64,000 bases of DNA, taken from positions 77,718,408-77,782,407 of the forward strand of contig JAKSZU010000009.1 of NCBI GenBank assembly GCA_026018925.1. The letters run 5' to 3'. The position numbers and the translations under genes were made by a program. The notes below the pieces were generated by a model. That model ran no database searches and was not told the origin of the DNA. It saw nothing but the letters and a program-made list of their open reading frames with translations. The DNA is from Tupaia tana (Eukaryota > Chordata > Mammalia > Scandentia > Tupaiidae). Shown one piece after another: positions 45,901 to 57,371 of this stretch. Each line of letters opens with the position of its first letter. Position 1 is the first letter of the stretch.

Positions 45901-48239
45901 CCCAGGGGTCGAAAGATGGGAGTGTCATGTGGTAGAACTGAGGCGTTCCTGGCTGAAAGAGGGGTGTCTGGCTAGGGGGTCCAGTGGCTGAAGCTACTGG
46001 GGGCAGTCCTCCCTCAAAGTTTCTGGCTCAGGGGTCAAAAAATGAGAGTTTGGTGTGGTAGAATTGAGGGCATTCCTATATGTTAATCTGGTTTAAAGAG
46101 AGGTGTCTTTCTTGGGGTTCCCGGGGCTGAAGCTACTGGGGGCAGTCCTCGCTCGAATTTCCTGGCCCAGGGGTCGAAAGATGGGAGTGTGGTGTGGTAG
46201 AACTGAGGGCGTTCATGGCTGAAAGAGGGCGTCTGGCTTGGAGTTCCTGGGGCTGAAGCTACTGGTGGCAGTCCTCCCTCGATGTTCCTGGCAGAGGGGT
46301 CGAAAGGTGGGAGTGTGGTGTGTTAGAACTGAGGGCATTCCTGGCTGAAAGAGGGGTGTCTGGCTTGTGGGTCTCAAGGTTGATGCTACTGGGGGCAGTC
46401 CTCCCTCGAAGTTCCTGGCCCAGGGGTCGAAAGATGGGAGAGTGCTGTGGTACAACTGATGGCGTTCATGGCTGACAGAGGGGAGTCTGGCTTGGGGTTC
46501 CCGTGACCGAAGCTATTAGGGCAGTCCTCCCTCGATGTTCCTGGCCCAGGTGTTGAAAGATGGGAGTGTGGTGTGATAGAACTGAGGGCGTTCCTGGCTG
46601 AAAGAGGTGTGTCTGGTTTGGGGATCCGGGGCTGGTGCTACTGGGGGCAGTCCCCCCTCAAAGATCCTGGCCCAGGGGTCAAAATATGGGAGTGTGGTGT
46701 GGTAGAACTGAGGGCATTCCTATGTGTTAATCTGGCTGAAAGAGGGGTGTCTGGCTTGGGGATCCCGGAGGAGAAGATAATGAGGCAGCCGTCCCTCGAT
46801 GTTCATAGCCCAGAGGTCGAAAATGGGAGTGAGGTGTGGTAGAAGTGAGTGTGTTCCTGGCTGAAAGAGGGTTTTCTGGCTTGCGGGTCCTGGGGATGAA
46901 GCTACTGGAGGCAGTCCTCCCTCGAAGTTCCTGGCCCAGGGGTTGAAGTTCGGAATTGGTGTGTGGTAGAACTGAGGGCGTTTCTGGTTGAAAGAGTGGT
47001 GTCTGGCTTGGGGGTCCATGGGCTGAAGCTACTGGAAGCCATCCTTCCTCGAAGTAACTTGCCAAGGGGTTGAAAGATGGAAGTGTGGTGTGGTAGAACT
47101 GAGGGCGTTCCTGGGTGAAAGGGTTGTCTGGCTTGGGAGTCCCTGGGCTGAAACTAATGGGGGCAGTCCTCCCTCTAAGCTCCTGGCACAGGGTTCGAAA
47201 GATGGGAGTGTGGTGTGATAGAACTGAGGGCCTTCCTAGCTGAAAGATGGGTGTCAGGCTTGGGGGTGCTGGGGCTGAATCTATTGCGGGCAGTCCTCCA
47301 TCAAAGTTCCTGGCCCAGGGGTCGAAAGATGGGAATGTGGTGTGGTATAACTGAGGGCGTTCCTGGTGAAATATGGCTGTCTGTCTTGGGGTTCATGGGG
47401 CTTATGCTACTGGGGGCAGTCCTCCCTCAAAATTCCTGTCCCAGGTGTCGAAAGATCGCAGTGAATTTTGGCAGAATTGTTGGCATTCCTGGCTGAAAGA
47501 GGGGTATCTGGCTTCGGGGTCCCCAGGCTGAAACTACTGGGGGCAGTCCTCCCTCGAAGTTCCTGGCCCAGGGGTTGAAAGATGGGAGTGTGGTGTGGTA
47601 GAACTGAGAACATACCTGGCTGAAAGAGGGGAGTCTGGCTTGGGAGTCATGGGGCAGAAGCAACTAGGGGCAGTCCTCATTCGAATTTCCTGGACCTGGT
47701 GTCGATAGATGGAAGTTTGGTGTGGTAGACCTGAGGGCCTTCCTAGCGAAAAGAGGGGTGACAGGCTTAGGGGTGCCAGGTCTGAATCTACTGGGGGCAA
47801 TCCTCCATCAAAGATCCTGGCCCAGGAGTTGAAAGATGAAAGTGTGGTGCGGTAGAACTGAGGGCGTTACTGGCTGAAAGAGGGGTGTCTGGCTTGGGGG
47901 GTCATGGACCTGAAGGCACTGGGGGTAGCCCTCCCTCAAAATTTCCCAGGGTTCAAACGATGGGAGTTTGGTGTGGTATAACTAAGGCATTCATGGCTGA
48001 AAGAAGGGTGTCTGGCTTTCTGGTCCCGTGACTGAAGTTTCTGGGGGCAGTCCTCTCACGAAGTTCCAGACCCCGGTGTCGAAACATGGGAGTGAGGTGT
48101 GGAAGAAATGACAACGTTCCTGGCTGAAAGAGGGGTGTCTGGCTTGGGGGTCCTGGGGCTGGAGCTACTCGGGGCAGTCCTCCCTTGAAATTTATGGGCC
48201 AGGGTTCGAAAGATGGGAGTGTGGTGTGGTAGAACCGAG

Positions 48240-51200
48240 GGCGTTCCTATGTGTTAATCTAGCTGAAAGAAATGTGTCTGGCTTGGGTGACCCGGAGCAG
48301 ATGCTAATGGGGGCAGTCCTCCCTCGACGTTCCTGGCCCAGTGGTCAAAAATGGGAATGTGGTGTGGTAGAACTGAGGGCGATCATGACTGAAAGAGGGG
48401 TGTCTGGATTTGGGGTCCCGGGGCGGAAGCTACTGGGGGCAGTCCTCCCTCATAGTTCATGGCCCAGGGATCGAATGATGGAAGTGTGGTGTGGTAGAAC
48501 TGAGGGCGTTCCTGGCTGAAAGAGGGGTGTCTGGCTTAAAGGTCCCGTGGCTGAAGCTACTGGGGGCAGTCCTCCCTCGAAGTTTCTGGCCCAGGGTTCG
48601 AAAGATGGGAGTGTGGTGTGGTAGAACTGAGGGCGTACCGATGTGTAAATCTTGCTGAAAGATGGGTGCCTGGCTTAGGGGTCCCGGGGCTGAAGCTACT
48701 GGGGGCAGTCCTCCATCGACGTTCCTGGCCCTGGGTTCAAAAAATGGAAGAGTGTTGTGGTAGAACTGGTGGCGTTCATGGCTGAAAGTGGGGAGTCTGG
48801 CTTGGGAGTCCTGGGGTTGAAGCCATTAGGGCAGTCCTCCCTCGATGTTCGTGGCCCAGGGGATGAAAAATGGGAATGTGGTGTAGTAGAATGGAGGGTG
48901 TTCATGGCTGAAAGAGGGGTGTGTGGCTTGGGGGTTCCGGGGCTGAAGCTACCGGGGGCAGACTTTCCTCAAAGTTTCTGGACCATGGTTCGAAAGATGG
49001 GAGTTTTGTGTGGTAGAAAAGAGGGCGTTCTTGGCTGAAAGAGGGGTGTCTGGCTTGGGGGTCCTGGGGCTCATGCTACTGGGGGCAGTCCTCCCTCGAC
49101 GATCCTGGCCCAGGGGTGGAAATATGGAAGTGTGGTGTGGTAGAACTGAGAGCGTTCTTATGTGTTAATCTGGCTTAAAGAAGGGTGTCTGGCTTGGGGG
49201 TCCTGGACGAGAAGCTAATGAGGTTAGTCCTCCTCAAACTTCCTGGCCCAGAGGTCAAAAATGGAGTGTGGTGTAGTAGAAGTGTGTGTGTTCCTGGCTG
49301 AAAGAGGGTTGTCTGACTTGGGGGTCCTGGGGCTGAAGCTACTGGGGGCAATCCTCCCTCGAAGTTCCTGGCCCAGGTTTCAAAAGATGGGAGTGTGGTT
49401 TTGTAGAATTGAGGGAGTTCATATGTGTTAACTGGAAGAGAGAAATTTACAAATGAAAGACGTGGGTAAGGGGACAGAAAAAGAAAGGAAAAACAAAAAA
49501 AAAGTGTACCTGGCTGAAAGAGGGGTGTCTGGCTTGGAGGTCCCAGGGCTGAAGCTACTGGGAGAAGTCCTCCTTTGAAGTTCCTGGGCCAGGGGTCGAA
49601 AGATAGGAGTGAAGTGTGGTAGAACTGAGGGAGTTCATGGCTGAAAGAGGGTTGTCTGTCTTGGGGGCACCGGGGCTGAAGCTACTGGGGGAAGTCCTCC
49701 CTCGAAGTTCCTGGCCCAGGGGTTGAAAGTTGGAAGTGTGGTGTGGTAGAACTGCGGGCGATCCTGGTTGAAAGAGGGGTGTCTGGATTGGGGGTCCAGG
49801 AGCTGAAGCTACTGGAGGCCGTCCTCCCTAGAAGTTTCTGGCCCAGGGATCAAACGTTGGGAGTTTGTTGTGGTATAACTGAGGGTGTTCATGGCTGAAA
49901 CGGGTGACTGGCTTTCTGGTCTTGTGGCTGAAGTTACTGGGGGCAGTCCTCTCATGAAGTTCTAGACCCAGGTGTCGAAACATGCGAGCGTGGTGTGGAA
50001 GAAATGACAACAACGTTCCTGGCTGAAAGAGGAGTGTCTGGCTTGGGGGTCCTGGGGCTGGAGCTACTCGGGGCAGTCCTCCCTCGAAATTTATGGCCCA
50101 GAGGTCGAAGGATGAGAGTGTGGTGTGGTAGAACTGAGGGCGTTCACAGCTGAAAGAGGGGTGTCTGGCTTGGGGGTCCTGTCCTGCCTGAAAGAGGGTT
50201 GACTGGCTTGGGAGTCCCGGGGCTGAAGCTACTGGGGGCAGTCCTCCCTCGAAGTTCCTGGCCCAGGGGTTGAAAGATGGGTGTGTGGTGTGGTAGAACT
50301 GAGAGCATTCCTGGCTGAAAGATGGCTGTCTAGCTTGGGGGTCCTGGTGTTTTAGCTACTGGGGGCAGTCTTCCCTCAAAGTTCCTGAACCAGGGGTCGA
50401 AAGATGGGAGTAATGTGTTGTAGAACTGAGGGCATTCCTGGTTCAAAGAGGGTTGTCTGGCTTGGGAGTCCCGGGGCTGAAGCTACTGGGGGCAATCCTC
50501 CCTCGAAGTTCCTGGCCCAGGTGTCGAAAGATGGGAGTGTGGTGTGGTAGAACTGAGAGCATTCCTGGATGAAAGAGGGGTGTCTGTCTTGGTGGTCCTC
50601 GGGCTGAAGCTACGGAGGGCATTCCTTCCTCGAAGTTTCTGGCCCAGGGGTCGAAAGATGGGAGTGTGGTGTGGTAGAACTGAGGCCATTCCTATGTGTT
50701 AATCTAGCTGAAAGAGGTGTGTCTGGCTTGGGTGACCTGGAGCAGAAGCTAATGGGGGCAGTCCTCCCTCAAACTTCCTGGCCCAGTGGTCAAAAGTGGG
50801 AGTGTGGTTTGGTAGAACTGAGGGCATTCATGACTGAAAGAGGGGTGTCTGGATTTGGGGTGCCGGGGCGGAAGCTACTGGGGGCAGTCCTCCCTCATAG
50901 TTCATGGCCCAGGGGTCGAAAGACGGGAGTGTGGTGTAGTAGAACTGAGGGCGTACCGATGTGTAAATCTGGCCAAAAGAGGGGTGTCTGGCTTAGGGGT
51001 CCTGGGGCTGAAGCTACTGGGGGCAGTCCTCCCTCAACGTTCCTGGCCCCGGGTTTGAAAAATTGGAGAGTATTGTGGTAGAACTGATGGCGTTCATGGC
51101 TGAAAGTGGGGAGTCTGGCTTGGGAGTCCCGGGGTTGAAGCTATTAGGGCAGTCCTCCCTCGATGTTCGTGGTCCAGGGGATGAAAGATGGGAGTGTGGT

Positions 51201-54200
51201 GTGGTAGAACTGAGGGCGTTCCTGGCTGAAAGAGTGGTGTCTGGCTTGGGGGTCCTGGGGCTCATGCTACTGGAGGCAGTCCTCCCTCGACAATCCTGGC
51301 CCAGGGGTCAAAATATGGAAGTGTGCTGTGGTAGAACTGAGAGCGTTCTTATGTGTTAATCTGGCTTAAAGAAGGGTGTCTGGCTTGGGGGTCCCGGGGG
51401 AGAAGCTAATGAGGGTAGTCCTCCCTCGAACTTCCTGGCCCAGAGGTCTAAAATGGAGTGTGGTGTAGTAGAAGTGTGTGTGTTCCTGGCTGAAAGAGGG
51501 TTGTCTGACTTGGGGGTTCTGGGGCTGAAGCTACTGGGGGCAATCCTCCCTTGAAGTTCCTGGCCCAGGAGTCAAAAGATGGGAGTGTGGTTTGGTAGAA
51601 CTGAGGGCGTTCATATGTGTTAACTGGAAGAGAGAAAGTTACAAATGAAAGACGTGGGTAAGGGGAGAGAAAAAAAAAGGAAAAACAAAACAAAAAGAGT
51701 ACCTGGCTGAAATAGGGGTGTCTGGCTTGGAGGTCCCAGGGCTGAAGCTACTGGGAGAAGTCCTCCTTTGAAGTTCCTGGGCCAGGGGTCGAAAGATGGG
51801 AGTGAAGTGTGGTAGAACTGAGGGAGTTCATGGCTGAAAGAGGGTTGTCTGGCTTGGAGGTCCCGGGGCTGAAGCTACTGGGGGCAGTCCTCCCTCGAAG
51901 TTCCTGCCCCAGGGGTCGAAAAATGAGAGTGAGGCATGGTAGAATTGAGGGCATTCCTATGTGTTAATCTGACTTTAACAGGGGTGTCTGGCTTGGGGGT
52001 CTCAGGGCTGATGCTAATGGGGGCAGTCCTCCCTCGAAGTTCCTTGCCCAGGGGTCGAAAGATGGGAGAGTGATATGGTACAACTGATGGCGTTCATGGC
52101 TGACAGAGGGGATTCTGGCTTGGGGGGTCCCAAGGCTGAAGCTATTAGGGCAGTCCTCCCTCGATGTTCCTGGACCAGCGGTTGAAAATTGGGAGGGTGG
52201 TGTGGTAGGACTGAGGGTGTTCCTGGCTGATAGAGGTGTGTCTGGTTTGTGTGCCCCAGGGCTGATGCTAATGGGGGCAGTCCTCCCTCAAACTTCCTGG
52301 CCCAGGGGTCGAAAGATGGGAGTGTGGTGTGGTAGAGCTGAGGGCCTTCCTATGTGTTAATCTGGCTGAAAGAGGGGTGTCTGGCTTGGGGGTCCCGGAG
52401 GACAAGATAATGAGGGCAGTCATCCCTCAAAGTTCCTGGCCCAGGGGTCGAAAGATGGGAGTGTGATGTGGTAGAACTGAGGGTGTTCCTGGGTGAAAGA
52501 GGGTTGTCTGGCTTGGGGGTCCCGGGGCTGAAACTCATGGGGGCAGTCCTCCCTCTAAGTTCCGTGCACAGGGTTTGAACGATGCGAGTGTGGTGTGGTA
52601 GAACTGAGGGCGTTCCTGGCTGAATGAGGGGTGTAAGCTAGGGGGACCTGGGGCTTAAGCTACTGGGGGCAGTCCTCCCTCATTTTTCCTGGCCCAGGGG
52701 TCAAAAAATGAGAGTGTGGTTTGGTTGAACTGAGGGCGTTCCTATGTGCTAATCTGTCTTAAATAGGGGTGTCTTGCTTGGGGGTCACGGGGCTGAAGCT
52801 ACTGGGGGCAGTCCTCCCTTGAAGTTCCTGGCCCAGGGGTTGCAAGATGGGTGTGTGGTGTGGTAGAACTGAGAGCGTTCCTGGCTGAAATATAGCTGTC
52901 TGGCTTGGGGGTCCTGGTGCTTTAGCTACTGGGGGCTCTTCCCGCGAAGTTCCTGAACCAGGGGTCAAAAGATGGGAGTATTGTGTGGTCGAACTGAAGG
53001 CGTTCCTGGCTGAAAGAGGGTTGGATGGCTTGGGAGTCCCGGGGCTGAAGCTACTGGGGGCAATCCTCCCTCGAAGTTCCTGGTCCAAGGGTTGAAAGAT
53101 GGAAGTGTGCTGTGGTAGAACTGAGGGTGTGCCTGGCTGAAAGAGGTGTTTCTGGATTTTGGGTCCTGGGACTGAAGCTACTGGGGGCAGTCCTCCCTCA
53201 AAGTTCCTGGCCCAGGTGTCAAAATACGGGAGTGTGTTGTGGTAGAACTGAGAGCATTCCTGGGTGAAATAGGGGGTGACTAGCTTGGCGGTCCTGGGCT
53301 GAAGCTACTGGGGGCAGACCTTCCTCGAAGTTCCTGGCCCAGGGGTCGAAAGATGAGAGTTTGGTGTGGTAATAATGAGGGCCTTCCGGGCTGAAAGAGG
53401 GATGTCTAGCTTGGGAGTTCCAGGGTATAAGCTACTAGGGGCAGTCCTCCCTCGAAGTTCCTGGCCAATGGGTCGAAAAATGGGAGTGTGGTGTGGTAGA
53501 ACTGAGGGTGTTCCTATGTGTTAATCTAGCTGAAAGAGGTGTGTCTGGCTTGGGTGACCTGGAGCAGAAGCTAATGGGGGCAGTCCTCCCTCAAACTTCC
53601 TGGCCCAGTGGTCGAAAATGGTAGTGTGGTGTGGTAGAACTGAGGGCGTTCATGACTGAAAGAGGGGCGTCTGGCTTGGGGGTCCTGGGGCTGAAGCTAC
53701 TGGGGGCAGTCCTCCCTCATAGTTCCTGGCCCAGGGGTCGAATGATGGGAGTGTGGTGTGGTAGAACTGAGGGCGTTCCTGGCTGAAAGAGGGGTGTCTG
53801 GCTTAAAGGTCCCATGGCTGAAGCTACTGGGGGCAGTCCTCCCTCAAAGTTTCTGGTTCAGGGTTCGAAAGATGGGAGTGTGGTGTGGTAGAACTGAGGG
53901 CGTACCGATGTGTAAATCTGGCCAAAAGAGGGGTGTCTGGCTTGGGATTCCTGGGGCTGAAGCTACTGGGGCAGTCCTCTCTCTAAGTTTCTGGCCCAGG
54001 GGTCGAAAAATGGGAGAGTGTTGTGGTAGAACTGATGGCGTTCATGGCTGAAAGTGGGGAGTCTGGCTTGGGGGTCCCGGGGTTGAAGCTATTAGGGTAG
54101 TCCTCCCTCTATGTGTGTGGCCCAGGGGTTGAAAGATGGGAGTGTGGTGTGGTAGAACGGAGGGGTTTCCTGGCTGAAAGAGTGGTGTCTGGCTTGGGGG

Positions 54201-54900
54201 TCCCGGGGCTCATGCTACTAGGGGCAGTCCTCCCTCGACGATCCTGGCCCAGTGTTAGAAAGATGGGAGTGTGGTGTGGTAGAACTGAGGGCCTTCTTAT
54301 GTGTTAATCTGACTTAAAGAAGGGTGTCTGGCTTGGGGGTCCTGGAGGAGAAGCTAATGAGGGCAGTCCTCCCTCGAACTTCCTGGCCCAGAGGTCGAAA
54401 ATGGGAATGTGGTGTAGTAGAAGTGAGTGTGTTCCTGGCTGAAAGAGGGTTGTCTGGCTTGGGGGTCCTGGGGCTGAAGCTACTGGGGGCAATCCTCCTT
54501 CGAAGTTCCTGGCCCAGGGGTCGAAAGAAGGGAGTGTGGTTTGGTAGAACTGAGGGCGTTCATATATGTTAACTGGAAGAAAGAAATTTCCAAATGAAAG
54601 ACTTGGGTAAGGGGACAGAAAAAGAATGGAAATACAAAAAAAAAAAGTGTACCTGGCTGAAACAGGGGTGTCTGGCTTGGAGGTCCCAGGGCTGAAGCTA
54701 CTGGGGGAAGTCCTCCTTCGAAGTTCCTGGGCCAGGGGTCGAAAGATGGGAGTGATGTGTGGTAGAACTGAGGGCATTCATGGCTGAAAGAGGGTTGTCT
54801 GGCTTGGGGGGTCCCGGGGCTGAAGCTACTGGGGGCAGTCCTCCCTCGAAGTTCCTGGCCCAGGGCTTGAAAGTTGGAACTGTGGTGTGGTAGAACTGAG
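48240..54900. repeat. Three-copy higher-order block (about 48.3, 50.7 and 53.5 kb)
   Basis: GCTTGGGTGACC with GAGCAGA(A/T)GCTAATGGGG occurs at 48281, 50726 and 53548 (steps 2,445 and 2,822). The downstream full-length monomers with CATAT(G/A)TGTTAACTGGAAG occur at 49421, 51613 and 54562 (steps 2,192 and 2,949). Unequal steps show gain or loss of single monomers inside blocks. Confidence 0.75.
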
Positions 54901-55440
54901 GGCGTTCCTGGCTGAAAGAGGGGTGTCCTGCTTGGGGATCCCGGAGTTGAAACTACTAGGGGCAGTCCTCCCTCGAAATTTCTGGCCCAGGAGTCGAAAT
55001 ATGGGAGTGTGCTGTGATAGAACTGAGGGCGATCCTGTCTAAAATAGGGGTGTCTGTCTTAGGGGTCCCGGGGCTGAACCTACTGGGGGCAGTTCTTCCT
55101 CTAAATTCCTGGCCCAGGGCTCAAACGATGTGAGTGAGTGTTGTTAGAGCTGAGGGCGTTCCTGACTGTAAGAGGCATGTCTGGCTTGGGGACCTGGGGC
55201 TGAAGCTACTGGGGAAAGTCCTCCCTTGAAATTCCTGCCCCAGGGGTCGAAAGATGAGAGTGTGGTGTGGTAGAACTGAGGGCTTTCCTAGCTGAAAGAT
55301 GGGTGTCAGTGTTGGGGGTGCTGGGGCTGAATCTATTGCGGGCAGTCCTCCCTCGAAGTTCCTGGCCTAGGGGTCGAAAGTTGGAAGTGTGGTGTGGTAG
55401 AACTGAGGGCGTTACTGGCTGAATGAGGGGTGTCTGACTT

Positions 55441-56734
55441 TGAGGTCCCAAGGCTGACGCTACAGGGGGCAGTAATTTCTCGAAGTTCCTGGCCCATGGG
55501 TTGAAACATGGGAGTGTGCTGTGTTAGAACTGAGGGCGTTTCTGGCTGAAAGAGGGGTGTCTGGCTTGGGGGTCCCAGAGCTGAAGCTATAGGGTTCAGT
55601 CCTCCCTCGAAGTTTCTGTTCCAGTGGTCGAAAGATGGGAGTGTGGTGTTGTAGAACTGAGGGCCTTCCTAGTTGAAAGAGGGGTGTCTGGCTTGGGGGA
55701 GCCAGGGCTGTATCTACTGGGCGCAGTACTCCCTCGAAGTTCCTGGCCCAGGGATTGAAAAATGGGATTGTGGTGTGGTAGAACTGAGGGCATTCCTGGC
55801 TGAAAGAGGGGTGTCTGGCTTGGGTGTCCCGGGGCTGATGCTGCTGGGTTCAGTACTCCCTTGATGTTCCTGGCCCAGAGGTCGACAGATGGGAGTGTCG
55901 TGTGGTAGAACTGAGGGCGTTCCTATGTGTTAATCTGGCTGAAAGAGGGGTGTCTTTCTAGGGGGTCCCAGAGCTGATGCTACTGGGGGCCGTCCTCCCT
56001 CGAAGTTACTGTCCCAGGGGTCGAAAGATGGGAGTGTGGTGTGGTTGAACTGAGGGTGTTCCTGGCTGAAAGAGGGGTGTCTGGCTTTGAGGTCCCAACA
56101 CTGACGCTACAGGGGGCAGTACTTTCTCGAAGTTCCTGGCCCATGGGTCGAAACATGGGAGTGTGCTGTGTTAGAACTGAGGGCGTTTCTGGCTGAAAGA
56201 GGGGTGTCTGGCTTGGGGGTCCCGGGGCTGAAGCTATAGGGCTCAGTCCTCCCTCGAAGTTTCTGGTCCAGTTGTCGAAAGATGGGAGTGTGGTGTTGTA
56301 GAACTGAGGGCCTTCCTAGTTGAAAGAGAGGTGTCTGGCTTGGGGAAGCCAGGGCTGTATCTACTGGGCGCAGTACTCCCTCGAAGTTCCTGGCCCAGGG
56401 ATTGAAAAATGGGATTGTGGTGTGGTAGAACTGAGGGCATTCCTGGCTGAAAGAGGGGTGTCTGGCTTGGGTGTCCCGGGGCTGATGCTGCTGGGTTCAG
56501 TACTCCCTTGATGTTCCTGGCCCAGGGGTCGACAGATGGGAGTGTCGTGTGGTAGAACTGAGGGCGTTCCTATGTGTTAATCTGGCTGAAAGAGGGGTGT
56601 CTTTCTAGGGGGTCCCGGAGCTGATGCTACTGGGGGCCGTCCTCCCTCGAAGTTACTGTCCCAGGGGTCGAAAGATGGGAGTGTGGTGTGGTTGAACTGA
56701 GGGTGTTCCTGGCTGAAAGAGGGGTGTCTGGCTT
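55441..56734. repeat. Recent 647-bp tandem duplication at the 5' edge of the array
   Basis: 55441-56087 and 56088-56734 are near-identical, each about five monomers. Shared private variants include CTGACGCTACAGGGGGCAGT, GTCGACAGATGGGAGTGTCG (55881 and 56528) and GGGCTGTATCTACTGGGCGC. Similarity here is clearly higher than between ordinary neighbours. Confidence 0.85.
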
Positions 56735-56802
56735 GGGGGTCCCGGGGCTGAAGCTGTTGGAGGCAGTCCTCCCTCGATTTTCTTGGCCTACGGTTCAAAA
56801 AC

Positions 56803-56818
56803 GAAAAGCTGTTTTTTT
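56803..56818. repeat. Right target-site duplication of the inner L1
   Basis: GAAAAGCTGTTTTTTT, the second copy of 13039-13054. To its left the inner array ends inside a truncated monomer (CTTGGCCTACGGTTCAAAAA). To its right the outer L1's own monomers resume. Confidence 0.75.
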
Positions 56819-57304
56819 TAAAAAAGAAAATGTTTGGAATCGACAGAAAGGAGCAAGAGGGAGACAATGACTTTGCCTACATAGTTAGCGCTGGGTTCAG
56901 GAGGAGGACCCTTTTCTGGGGGAGCTTCAGAGCCTTGAACCTGGACCCAGAAGTCACAGGAGAGCAGAGATGAAGGTGCCTGGATGGATTCTGTCCTGAA
57001 GTAGAAAAAAGAGAAATTAGCAAGATAAAGGCACAAGGAAGGGAACAGGGAAGCTGCCTTTTTAAAAATAGGAAAAAAAGTTGTAAGATACGGAAAGGAG
57101 AAAGAGGGAGACATGGACTTTGAGTATCTGGCTAGCACTCGGGTCTGGAGGTGGGTCCCTAGCTGGGGAAGCTTCACAGCCATGAAGTTGGATCAGGAAG
57201 GTACAAGAGAGCAGAGATATAGGTGCCTGGAGGGATTTTGTTCTGTGTGAGAAAAAAAAGAGAGAAATTAACAAGATAAAAGCACAAGGAAGGGACAGAA
57301 AAGT

Positions 57305-57319
57305 GTTTTTTGTTTTTTT

Positions 57320-57365
<46 letters not shown>
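57305..57365. repeat. Poly-T tract inside an outer L1 monomer
   Basis: Nearly pure T for about 60 bases, grown from the shorter T-run present at this place in every long monomer. Confidence 0.95.

Positions 57366-57371
<6 letters not shown>

Larger units (their letters stand above)
13055..56802 (-). mobile_element. Inner L1 with giant 5' monomer array (whole element)
   Basis: An unbroken minus-strand series: A tail and 3' UTR (13055-13522), ORF2 (13523-17350), ORF1 (17395-18355), unique leader (18356-18714) and tandem monomers (18715-56802). Both ends abut the same outer-L1 monomer sequence and the 16-bp duplication. Without the array it would be a normal L1 of about 6 kb. At 43.7 kb it is far beyond any L1 I know, so most of the array was presumably gained after insertion. 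Confidence 0.72.
24441..56802 (-). repeat. Inner L1 monomer array, distal block of short monomers (about 126-127 bp) with higher-order structure
   Basis: Roughly 230 monomers, mostly a shortened form in which GAGGGCGTTCCTGGCTGAAA joins the two sides of a missing A-rich segment of about 90 bases. Intermediate units keep TATGTGTTAATCTGGCTG (about 140 bp). Full-length units recur near 25460, 26785, 27650, 31040, 31905, 32370, 33235, 35930, 36525, 38835, 39555, 40545, 42165, 44572, 49425, 51615 and 54565. Most of these carry GGTAAGGGGACAG, where the proximal block has GGTATGGGAACTG. Many stop-poor frames occur on both strands (for example 34117-34731, minus). They are an outcome of repeating a stop-free unit and are not genes. 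Confidence 0.85.

Noticed and set aside
18715-56802. CRISPR array
   Set aside because: The repeats are contiguous diverged monomers of 127-220 bp without unique spacers, in a mammalian L1 context.
18715-56802. Centromeric alpha-type satellite
   Set aside because: The unit length and sequence differ from alpha satellite, I saw no CENP-B-box-like motif, and the array is attached to an L1 ORF1.
18715-56802. Assembly artefact (collapsed or stuttered repeat)
   Set aside because: Adjacent monomers differ by many substitutions and small indels, and block structure is uneven; a stutter would give identical copies. Only the 647-bp pair at 55441-56734 is similar enough to keep this possibility open.
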